Assembly: GCA_023151145.1 (NCBI GenBank)
Contig: JAKLJM010000002.1
Location: 1-25,791 of the forward strand
Source: Bacteriovoracaceae bacterium
Lineage (GTDB): Bacteria > Bdellovibrionota > Bacteriovoracia > Bacteriovoracales > Bacteriovoracaceae
Reading direction: 5' to 3'
DNA length: 25,791 nt
This document shows, piece after piece, positions 7,501 through 14,317 of this stretch (position 1 is the stretch's first letter; the number at the start of each line of letters is the position of its first letter). The notes beneath the pieces were generated by a model, which saw nothing but the letters and a program-made list of their open reading frames with translations, searched no databases and was not told the origin of the DNA. The translations under genes were made by a program, and so were the position numbers.

Positions 7501-8964
7501 TTATCTCTTTAAGCTAATAATTGTTTTAAACATATCATCTGCAGCTGCCATTACCTTAGCAGAAGCTTCGTACGCATGTTGATAACGAACCATATTGGCA
7601 GTTTCTTCGTCTATTGAAACACCAACTAGTCGCTCTCTCATGGTTTTAGCTTGAGCTAAAATACCGCGAGACTGTTCAGCATCAAGTCGTGCTTTTCCTG
7701 TTTCAAGACCAATGTTACCAATTGTCTGTAAAAATTTTTCTTCTAGGGTCGTTGTCCCGTCGCCAAGAATTTTTTCGTGTTGTAGTTTTGAAATTGCAAT
7801 AGCTACCCTGTTATCTCCGGGAGAGTTAGGCGCTAGACCTGTTGTTACATTGGTGAGATCTGCTTTTACTTCATCAGACAAATCAATAGAGTTGGCAAAT
7901 CCATCTGAAGAAATCGGATCAGCAAAAAAATTGATTCCAGTTGTGGGACCTCTTTTGTCGACAGGAAGCGGTTTACCATCAGCACCGATTTCAATGTTAC
8001 GGTTGACGTAACCTTGGCGGTGAATTCCATTTACCGCTTGGGCAAATTGAAAAGCGATATTATCCACGTCGTCCTGAAGTTTTCTTAAATCAGTGTTTCT
8101 TACTTTGATTAATGATGAGAGCTTTCCACTCTGAAAACTTTCAGAAATTCTTTGAGCGGGGCGATCTCTTAAAATAACTTCAGCAGAACCACTCATGTTG
8201 TTTGATGATTGGTTTTTATTCATGGAGGCAACGGCAAGTTCCTGAACGCTTAATCCTGAAACCAGTGTCCCAATACCTTGAGCTGAAATGACGAATCTTT
8301 TCTTTTCGTCTTCATAAGTGTGAATTTTGAAGTATTCAGATAAATTCTTTAAGGCCAAATCACGTTGATCTCTAAGATCTCCAGATTCGCCATGATTCGA
8401 TTCTACTGATTGAATTTTTTCGTTTAGATCAGCAACGTGATGGAGAATTTGATTCACTTCGTTCACGCTGGTAGAGATTTTTTTATCGATACTGTTGGCC
8501 TGTAAATCGAGCGTTTCACGAATACGCTTGAAGTCCTTAACAACCATGCTGGCATTGTCACGAACAACCGAACGAATCGTTTCATTTTCTGGCTGGTTGG
8601 CCAATTCTCTAAACGAGTTAAAGAATCTATTCATAATTTGATTTAAACCTTCATTATCAATTTCGTTAAAGATTGATTCGATCTGGTTTAAATGATCGCT
8701 GCGAGTTTCATAATATTGGCTTCCAGAGCTTGCGAGATTAAATCTTTTATCAAGGAAAGGGTCATTCACCCTGGTAATTTCATTTACGCGAACACCTGTT
8801 CCGGTAATTAAGCCACCATTGGTATTTGGAATACTTGTCGATTGAACAACTTTTTGACGAGAAAAACCTTCAGTATTAACGTTGGCAAGGTTGTGCCCTG
8901 TCACTTCAAGTGATTTTTTTGAGGCAAATAAACCAGATTTCCCAACGCTTAATAAATCAGCCAA
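7501..8964 (-). CDS. flgK: Hook-filament junction protein FlgK
   Basis: FlgK (HAP1) is the first junction protein on the hook. Its N-terminal rod/hook motif (VTGHNLANVNTEGFSRQ, 21-37) and its C-terminal helix (NMVRYQHAYEASAKVMAAAD) are textbook. The central part is helical and variable, and the 487-residue length is somewhat shorter than the enterobacterial protein. The start is TTG with GGAG five bases upstream; no in-frame ATG fits. It lies 10 bases after flgN, its export chaperone, and 17 before flgL. Confidence 0.93.
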   Translation of the reverse strand: MADLLSVGKSGLFASKKSLEVTGHNLANVNTEGFSRQKVVQSTSIPNTNGGLITGTGVRVNEITRVNDPFLDKRFNLASSGSQYYETRSDHLNQIESIFNEIDNEGLNQIMNRFFNSFRELANQPENETIRSVVRDNASMVVKDFKRIRETLDLQANSIDKKISTSVNEVNQILHHVADLNEKIQSVESNHGESGDLRDQRDLALKNLSEYFKIHTYEDEKKRFVISAQGIGTLVSGLSVQELAVASMNKNQSSNNMSGSAEVILRDRPAQRISESFQSGKLSSLIKVRNTDLRKLQDDVDNIAFQFAQAVNGIHRQGYVNRNIEIGADGKPLPVDKRGPTTGINFFADPISSDGFANSIDLSDEVKADLTNVTTGLAPNSPGDNRVAIAISKLQHEKILGDGTTTLEEKFLQTIGNIGLETGKARLDAEQSRGILAQAKTMRERLVGVSIDEETANMVRYQHAYEASAKVMAAADDMFKTIISLKR

Positions 8965-8974
8965 TTAATCTCCA

Positions 8975-9529
8975 TTAGCGTGCAAGTGTATTACTTGTCG
9001 CTCCTTTCGCTGTATATGTTTGATAATTCTTTTCACCCATCGCTGCTAATCTAATTTCTTTTAAAGAACGTAGTGCTTTGTTAATGAAAAGTTGATTTTT
9101 CTTATTTTGAGCTTGAATTTTTTCGATCATATCAATCAAAAGGGCGTTGAAACGAAAGAGGTGTTTTTCTTTACGTTCTACTTCATAAGCCGTCATAACT
9201 TCTAAAAGTTTTGAAACCGAATCGACTTCTTTGCCGTGAACAGTAGCGAGATCTTTAATCAGATCACGTCTTAGTTCTTCAAGACCTTTAATACGTGTGA
9301 TTATTTCTTCTTTTTCTTTGATTTTATATTCAAGTTGTTGAATTTCACTATTGAGAAGCAAAGTATATTCATCACAGGTCGTGTTAAATAAATCCATATG
9401 TTCTTCACATAGTCTTTTCCACAGATCTGTCGTTTGAAAATAAATAATGGCAAGAGATTCATCTCTTGTCGTTTCAGATTTCTTATCAGATTTAATAGTA
9501 GAAGTGGTTAACTTTTCTTTGCTTTTCAT
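8975..9529 (-). CDS. flgN: FlgN-type export chaperone
   Basis: FlgN binds the C-termini of FlgK and FlgL and delivers them to the export gate. The 184-residue product is almost entirely helical and charged. It has the weakly conserved FlgN layout: long coiled helices (about 28-150), then NKKNQLFINKALRSL and a short YTAKGA element near the end. The first 25 residues are a Lys/Ser/Thr-rich extension. The ATG has AAGGA six bases upstream. Its position between flgM and flgK strongly supports the call, since sequence alone is only moderately diagnostic in this family. Confidence 0.82.
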   Translation of the reverse strand: MKSKEKLTTSTIKSDKKSETTRDESLAIIYFQTTDLWKRLCEEHMDLFNTTCDEYTLLLNSEIQQLEYKIKEKEEIITRIKGLEELRRDLIKDLATVHGKEVDSVSKLLEVMTAYEVERKEKHLFRFNALLIDMIEKIQAQNKKNQLFINKALRSLKEIRLAAMGEKNYQTYTAKGATSNTLAR

Positions 9530-9569
9530 CTCTTGTCCTTCCTAGACTTGTGAGAAATTCTCTAAAAAA

Positions 9570-9902
9570 TTAAAACTCTTGTTCTAAAATTTTATTTGCA
9601 AGCGCATCGTAATCTACTTTGTAAGTTCCAGCCTGGATCTCACCTTTTAAGCGCGCAATTTTTTCAGAGTTATCAATCGGTGGAGCAGCATCAGCTACTT
9701 TTTTAATACGTGAAAAATCTTTGATAGCATCAGGGATATCCACTTTAGAATCAGATTTTGCATATACATCTAGCTCGCTTTTTCGAGCGTCAGAATTTCT
9801 TTTTAAGTTAGCTGGGCTAATTCGATTACTTTCAGTTGCCTCTTTCCCTTTATTGTTGGGAAAGAACATCGAACGTGAAGTTGAGTTATCAATTGTGCTC
9901 AT
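9570..9902 (-). CDS. flgM: Anti-sigma-28 factor FlgM
   Basis: FlgM holds the flagellar sigma factor FliA inactive until it is secreted through the finished hook-basal body. The diagnostic C-terminal binding region is present: SEKIARLKGEIQAGTYKVDY and the following ALANKILEQ (residues about 79-108). The N-terminal half is Ser/Asn/Lys-rich and looks disordered, as usual. The start ATG overlaps the flgJ stop (ATGA) and has AGGAGG six bases upstream, so the two are translationally coupled. A fliA gene is not in the window. Confidence 0.92.
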   Translation of the reverse strand: MSTIDNSTSRSMFFPNNKGKEATESNRISPANLKRNSDARKSELDVYAKSDSKVDIPDAIKDFSRIKKVADAAPPIDNSEKIARLKGEIQAGTYKVDYDALANKILEQEF

Positions 9903-10396
9903 TCTAAGCCTCCTGGAACTTGGATGCCATCAATTGCATTTGAGGCAGCCTCAGAGGAATCGTTCCCCTTCATCGTTATTGTATCACTTTTTTCCGGTTT
10001 ATTTAAGGTGGGCAAATTGTGGTTAAAATTTCTCTCTGTAGACTTCTGATATTGCTTAAGCGCCATCTCGTTTCGAAGTCTTTGTGGATATATTTGATTT
10101 AAAATGAGATCTTGTAATCCCAATTGATTTTGTTCAGTAAGGGTTTTAGCTCTCTCTGTATTTTGTAAAGATTTGTAATAATCCATACCTACGCCATCTT
10201 CCGTGCCATCTTCACCGACAGTTTTATTCATTTCATTGACCATCATTTCTGCGAATTGCTGCTCTAAGCCGCGCGCAACATCTTTAAATTCTTTAGGAAT
10301 ATATTGGCGAGAGTCAGTATTAACTTTGTTATTGTTTAGCGGCTTAGGCTCTTTATTCGAATCGAGATTAATGCCTTTATTGATGGTGACGCTCAT
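9899..10396 (-). CDS. flgJ: Rod assembly protein FlgJ (rod-binding domain only)
   Basis: The 165-residue product carries the FlgJ N-terminal rod-binding domain (about 38-104: ARGLEQQFAEMMVNEMNKTV, YYKSLQNTERAKTLTEQNQL). It then has a Lys/Asn-rich tail. The peptidoglycan hydrolase domain found in gammaproteobacterial FlgJ is absent, which is common in other phyla, so another enzyme must open the wall for the rod. The ATG has AGGAAGAG directly upstream. It is the first gene of the flgJ-flgM-flgN-flgK-flgL-csrA-fliW run and is separated from flgI by the oppositely oriented desaturase gene. Confidence 0.9.
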   Translation of the reverse strand: MSVTINKGINLDSNKEPKPLNNNKVNTDSRQYIPKEFKDVARGLEQQFAEMMVNEMNKTVGEDGTEDGVGMDYYKSLQNTERAKTLTEQNQLGLQDLILNQIYPQRLRNEMALKQYQKSTERNFNHNLPTLNKPEKSDTITMKGNDSSEAASNAIDGIQVPGGLE

Positions 10397-10397
10397 G

Positions 10398-10410
10398 ACT
10401 CTTCCTGAGT
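10398..10410 (-). promoter_or_regulatory. GGA-loop hairpin over the flgJ ribosome site
   Basis: Read on the minus strand, ACTC-AGGAA-GAGT forms a 4-bp stem whose loop is the Shine-Dalgarno sequence itself, one base from the flgJ ATG. A GGA displayed in a loop over the ribosome site is the classic CsrA target form, and csrA lies in the same operon. The stem is short and no binding data are available. Confidence 0.4.
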
Positions 10411-10420
10411 TATTGAACTA

Positions 10421-10436
10421 GGGGAAAACATTCCCC
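10421..10436 (-). promoter_or_regulatory. Hairpin in the flgJ leader
   Basis: A perfect 6-bp inverted repeat (GGGGAA/TTCCCC) with a 4-base loop lies between the candidate sigma-28 promoter and the flgJ ribosome site. It would fall at or near the 5' end of the transcript. Without a U tract it is more likely an end-protecting or regulatory stem than a terminator. Confidence 0.4.
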
Positions 10437-10437
10437 G

Positions 10438-10464
10438 CTTTCGGATATTCTATCACAAAATTTT
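10438..10464 (-). promoter_or_regulatory. Candidate sigma-28 (FliA) promoter of flgJ operon
   Basis: On the minus strand, AAAATTTT is followed by 11 bases and then TCCGAAAG. This matches the FliA pattern TAAAGTTT-N11-GCCGATAA at 6 of 8 and 5 of 8 positions with exact spacing, including the CCGA core. The same stretch contains an extended sigma-70 -10 (TGaTAGAAT), which is an alternative reading. Late control would suit flgM, flgK and flgL. Confidence 0.35.
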
Positions 10465-10518
10465 GACAGCGTACTATGAAAAATTTTCTCACTGCCTAAG
10501 CCATGTTTGCGAATTGTT

Positions 10519-10557
10519 TTATGCAGGAGGGCCAAAGGCCATTGACGATACGCATAA
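10519..10557 (+). promoter_or_regulatory. Structured leader of the desaturase gene
   Basis: Nested inverted repeats: an outer TTATGC/GCATAA (10519-10524, 10552-10557), extendable by G-U pairs, encloses GGCC-AAA-GGCC (10530-10540). An AGGAGG (10525-10530) is caught inside but is too far from the desaturase ATG at 10579 to serve it. The annotated start has only a weak AGG-type site. This may be a folded regulatory leader; I do not recognise a known riboswitch. Confidence 0.3.
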
Positions 10558-10578
10558 GGCTGTGATAGGTTCCGAGCC

Positions 10579-11589
10579 ATGAAAACAGAAAATACTGGGC
10601 GCGATTATATTTTAGTAGATGGTCCCAATTGCCACGTCACTAGAAGAAAAGAAATACTTAAGAAATACCCTCAAGTTAGAGAGCTTTATGGGTATTATCC
10701 GCTCTCTGCCTTATACATAGCCTTAATTGTTTTAGGTCAATTGGTGGTGGCCTATTTAATTAAAGACCAAACACTTTGGTTGATTTTTTTAGTCAGCTAT
10801 TTGTTTGGAGCTTTCATGAATCATTCTCTCTACGTCATGATTCATGAATGTACTCACAATGCTGTTTTAAAGACTCCGCTCATGAATAAGGTTATGGGCC
10901 TTGTTTGTGATATTCCCTTAGTTCTACCTTCGGCCATGGGTTTTAGAAAATATCATATGATTCATCATAAACATTTAGGTGAATATTCCTACGATCCGGA
11001 TATCACTAGTTACACAGAGTCTCGTCTAGTTGGTAACTCAGCAGTGATGAAATCACTATGGTTGTTTTTGTTTTCACTTTCTCAAGCCCTAAGACCATTA
11101 AAAGTGCAATACTATAAACCACTAAATATTTGGACGGCAGTTAATACAATTCTTCAAATCGCCATAAATATAGCAGTTTATTTTTATATTGGACCAATGG
11201 CACTTCTGTATCTTGCACTTTCGACTTTATTTGCATTGGGATTACATCCTTTAGGTGGACGTTGGATTCAAGAGCACTACATTACAAAAGAAGGTCAAGA
11301 AACTTATAGTTATTATGGAGTGCTGAATAAGCTCACTTTTAATATGGGCTTTCACAATGAGCACCACGATTTTATGCAAGTTCCATGGGTCAATTTGCCT
11401 AAACTAAAAGCTATGGCACCAGAGTATTACGATACATTGAAAAGTTATCGTTCGTGGACATTAGTGTTGTTGAATTTTATTTTTAATCCAAAAATGGATT
11501 CCTTTTCAAGGATTATTCATCCAGATCGTCATCCGAAAGAAAAAGATAGAGAAGAATCACTTTATAATAATACAGAAATGCATTACTAA
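10579..11589 (+). CDS. DES1-like sphingolipid delta-4 desaturase
   Basis: Membrane-bound di-iron desaturase of 336 residues. All three histidine boxes are present: HECTH (89-93), HMIHH (126-130) and HNEHH (259-263, within FNMGFHNEHHDF). It matches the dihydroceramide delta-4 desaturase (DES1/DEGS1) type rather than generic acyl-CoA desaturases. The N-terminal RRKEILKKYP-V-L element (22-35) is the DES-specific leader domain, and LGLHPLGG, EHY, GQETYSYYG and EYYDTL follow in order. The expected reaction is insertion of a 4,5-trans double bond into the long-chain base of a ceramide-like lipid at the inner membrane. That is inferred from family similarity; a different lipid substrate is possible. 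The gene is nested head-to-head with flgJ and tail-to-tail with flgI (4-base overlap), splitting the flagellar cluster. Confidence 0.85.
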   Translation: MKTENTGRDYILVDGPNCHVTRRKEILKKYPQVRELYGYYPLSALYIALIVLGQLVVAYLIKDQTLWLIFLVSYLFGAFMNHSLYVMIHECTHNAVLKTPLMNKVMGLVCDIPLVLPSAMGFRKYHMIHHKHLGEYSYDPDITSYTESRLVGNSAVMKSLWLFLFSLSQALRPLKVQYYKPLNIWTAVNTILQIAINIAVYFYIGPMALLYLALSTLFALGLHPLGGRWIQEHYITKEGQETYSYYGVLNKLTFNMGFHNEHHDFMQVPWVNLPKLKAMAPEYYDTLKSYRSWTLVLLNFIFNPKMDSFSRIIHPDRHPKEKDREESLYNNTEMHY

Positions 11590-12593
11590 ATAAATTCGAG
11601 ATCACCAATCAGAGCACCATCGCGTTTGAGTGCTTGAAAAATGGAAATGAGATCTTCTGGTGTAGTTCCTAGAGCATTAAGAGATTTTACTAACTCACTT
11701 AATGTCGTTCCTTTATCCATATAATAAAGTGAACCAGGTTTATTTGATTCTCCACCTTTCACTTCAATTGTTAAGTCCCCATGGGCAATAGCCACTGGAC
11801 TGACAATAACATCCCCACCAGCAACAATTGTCCCAGTTCTTTCATTGACCACAATTTTTGCAGCCTTGTCGGAAATAACTCGCATGTTTTCAATAATCGC
11901 CATAAGGGCCACAATATTTCTTTCATAGGTAGTAGGGACTACTAAATCAACAGTAGTAGCATCTTTGGCAGAAGCAAATTTCCCACCCAACTCTTGGTTA
12001 ATAGTTTTTTCAATTCTCGCGGCAGTAGTAAAGTCCGGATTATTTAAACTGAAACGCAATGAGTTTTTCTTTTCGAAATCAACTGCAATTTCTCTTTCTA
12101 CAATTCCGCCATTGGCGATGAGTCCAGTTGTCGCAAATTTAGCACCTTTTTTTAATCCTCCAATTGAAAGAGGACCACTGGCTACAGCATAAATTTGACT
12201 GTCTCCGCCCTTAAGTGGAGTTACTAGAAGAGTACCACCGGCAAGGGAACTAGCATCACCAATACTTGAAACAGTGATATCCAATTTTTGGCCGACACGA
12301 GCAAAGGCTGGAAGTTTCGCTGTCACGATAACCGCGGCAACATTTTTTGATGTAATTTCAGTCTTAGGATTGAGTCCTAATTTTTCAAACATTTTTCGAA
12401 GGGAAGTATTCGTGATTTCTCCACCTGAATCGCCTGTACCGTTAAGGCCAATCACTAATCCATATCCGATAATTGGATTTTCACGCACCCCTTTTACTTG
12501 CACGAGATCTTTTAATCGCGTTCCGTTTGCTTGTTGAGCAAAAGAGTGAAAAGAGCAAAGGAGAGTAAGAGAAAGTAGTAACAATTTTTTCAT
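11586..12593 (-). CDS. flgI: Flagellar P-ring protein FlgI
   Basis: FlgI forms the periplasmic P ring around the rod in the peptidoglycan layer. The 335-residue precursor has a clear Sec signal peptide ending SFA (about 19) and the family landmarks RLKDLVQVKGVRENPIIGYG, LNGTGDSG and NERTGTIVAGGDV, with a normal C-terminus (LKRDGALIGDLEFI). The ATG has AAGGTGA upstream. Its stop codon overlaps the stop of the convergent desaturase gene by four bases, leaving no room for a terminator. It is the last gene of the flgF-flgI half of the cluster. Confidence 0.95.
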   Translation of the reverse strand: MKKLLLLSLTLLCSFHSFAQQANGTRLKDLVQVKGVRENPIIGYGLVIGLNGTGDSGGEITNTSLRKMFEKLGLNPKTEITSKNVAAVIVTAKLPAFARVGQKLDITVSSIGDASSLAGGTLLVTPLKGGDSQIYAVASGPLSIGGLKKGAKFATTGLIANGGIVEREIAVDFEKKNSLRFSLNNPDFTTAARIEKTINQELGGKFASAKDATTVDLVVPTTYERNIVALMAIIENMRVISDKAAKIVVNERTGTIVAGGDVIVSPVAIAHGDLTIEVKGGESNKPGSLYYMDKGTTLSELVKSLNALGTTPEDLISIFQALKRDGALIGDLEFI

Positions 12594-12619
12594 TTTATCA
12601 CCTTAAAAGGTTTATTTAT

Positions 12620-13381
12620 TTATCTTACAACTTGCACACTTGATTCAATAATTTCATCAGAATTTATCATGTCATCGTCAGTAATATGTTTTCTTGAGAC
12701 AAGTGCCTGAACTTCAACCATTCTTTTTTTGTTTTTGAATAAAACATTTTTTCTTCCACGAACAAGTAAATGATCGCGATTAATTTCCTCTATGACCACA
12801 GATGAGATCTTATCCGAACCACCATCGTTAGCACTTTGATCATTAGCTTGAGCTGCGGCTTGTGCTGTTTCAGGATTTGCACCTGGAGCAGCAGGAGCTC
12901 CATCTTTTTGAGCTTCAGCTTTTTTCTCAAAGGGATTATCTGGAAATGATTTTTTAAGTTCTAAAGTTATTTCATTTCTTAGGCGTGGCTGAACATTGAT
13001 TTGAACGATATCGCCAGAGCTTTTGTTTCTGCTATCAGAAAAGAGGAAGGCGTTTTGATCATTTGATGCCCAAAGACTGCCATCAGATCCGCTATCGGTT
13101 AAATCACTTGCGGTCACTCTCTTGAGTGCAGCTCTCTCTGATTTATATTCTCTTTTAACTGTTGGAGCGAGATGGTTGGTGTTTTTTGTCGTTCTCATCT
13201 CAGGGTTATTATAAACCATAGAGGTTTTTCTAGGGGTTTTGCGATATTGTCCTAAATTATCCTCTTCGATATCTAAAGAGCTTTCATCCTTTTCAGCGCG
13301 ATCAAGTTCACGATGAAAAGAATTCACATAAGAAGAACATGAAGTTAAGAATAAAAGTGAGAATAAGGCTAAAATTTTCAT
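12620..13381 (-). CDS. flgH: Flagellar L-ring lipoprotein FlgH
   Basis: FlgH forms the outer-membrane L ring. The 253-residue precursor has a lipobox (LTSC, cysteine 15). The family signature is GSLW (101-104) followed by the LFSDSRNKSSGDIVQI segment, and the C-terminal ring-forming strands include VEVQALVSRKHITDDDMINS. Two features enlarge it: a charged N-terminal region (about 20-95) before GSLW, and an Ala/Pro/Asn/Asp-rich linker (about 150-190) inserted in the middle of the ring domain. The start overlaps the flgA stop (ATGA), so it is probably coupled. Its order after flgA and before flgI is standard. Confidence 0.92.
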   Translation of the reverse strand: MKILALFSLLFLTSCSSYVNSFHRELDRAEKDESSLDIEEDNLGQYRKTPRKTSMVYNNPEMRTTKNTNHLAPTVKREYKSERAALKRVTASDLTDSGSDGSLWASNDQNAFLFSDSRNKSSGDIVQINVQPRLRNEITLELKKSFPDNPFEKKAEAQKDGAPAAPGANPETAQAAAQANDQSANDGGSDKISSVVIEEINRDHLLVRGRKNVLFKNKKRMVEVQALVSRKHITDDDMINSDEIIESSVQVVR

Positions 13382-14313
13382 AGTTCGATTAACACCTTGT
13401 TAAAATCTACGACTTTTCCAGATATCAGTTTATTATTTGAGGGATTTTTCAATTCAATCGTTTCCCCAAAGTTGGCAGATTTATGAGGGATAGCAGATTT
13501 AATAATAGAAATATTGTTATTTTTTAGAACAACTTTAACAGGAGTTCCATAACGAACGAGTTGAAGAGGAGCAATGTCTTGATTAGTTAAAGGCATACCC
13601 TGAATGATAACTTTGTTGGGTTTGTAAAATTTGATCATTTCAAATTGGGAAATAAATTTATCAGGCTGAGTTGTTAATAAGTCTTCAGTGATAAAGTCGT
13701 CTTTTTTAAACCCTTCATTTTGAAGATTAATATTCTTATTGGCCTTTAAAACAGTGATTTTAGCTGTTACTTTTGTTGATAACCATTGAGAAATTCTTGT
13801 TGCATTTATTGGGTGAACGAGGTCGATTTTAATGTTCTTGTCACCGTAACTTAAGCAACTCTCACAAGACACTTCAATGAGTTCTTCTTCGTTAAGAGTT
13901 AAAACTTTTTTGGTGGAAGAAAGTCTCGTGTCGGTGAAGAAAAGATTAGTTTCATTCGCCAAATTAGTTTTTAGGTAATCATTTAAGTTACCAACAAAGA
14001 TTTTTGCTGGATTTAAAGTGATCTTAATATTTTTGAAATCTTCACTAAGTTCTTTTTCAAGCACGTTAGAAAGAGCAATTCCTTCAAGAGACATTAAAAT
14101 TTGAGTGAATTTATTGATAACGAGATTGTCGCAATTCGAAGATTTTATAACATCTTTTGGTGCAAAGTACTGTGAAGGTGAGAGGCGATAAATACTAGCG
14201 AATGTTTCAATCGTACATTCTTCTTTTATTTCTCTTTCGGGATTAGTGAATGCCGAAGCACTTGTCCCCCAAAGAAGAAATTGAAAAAGCAAAATGATGT
14301 GAAACATTTTCAT
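13378..14313 (-). CDS. flgA: P-ring assembly chaperone FlgA
   Basis: FlgA is a periplasmic chaperone for P-ring assembly. The 311-residue precursor has a Sec signal peptide ending SASA. The C-terminal half (about 190-311) has the SAF-type fold with the family ending, here FGETIELKNPSNNKLISGKV then VDFNKV, and an MPLTNQDI segment before it. The N-terminal half is divergent and contains a CESC cysteine pair. The ATG has an AGGT ribosome site and begins four bases after flgG. Identity rests on the C-terminal domain plus its place between flgG and flgH. Confidence 0.88.
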   Translation of the reverse strand: MKMFHIILLFQFLLWGTSASAFTNPEREIKEECTIETFASIYRLSPSQYFAPKDVIKSSNCDNLVINKFTQILMSLEGIALSNVLEKELSEDFKNIKITLNPAKIFVGNLNDYLKTNLANETNLFFTDTRLSSTKKVLTLNEEELIEVSCESCLSYGDKNIKIDLVHPINATRISQWLSTKVTAKITVLKANKNINLQNEGFKKDDFITEDLLTTQPDKFISQFEMIKFYKPNKVIIQGMPLTNQDIAPLQLVRYGTPVKVVLKNNNISIIKSAIPHKSANFGETIELKNPSNNKLISGKVVDFNKVLIEL

Positions 14314-14317
14314 AATA

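Noticed and set aside
7712..8011. Open frame of about 99 codons on the + strand opposite flgK
   Set aside because: It lies wholly inside a certain gene, has no ribosome site and no family-like features. The same applies to other antisense frames within flgI, the PBP gene and gcvT.
9899..10396. FlgJ as a truncated gene
   Set aside because: Lack of the hydrolase domain is normal outside gammaproteobacteria, and the reading frame is intact with a coupled flgM.
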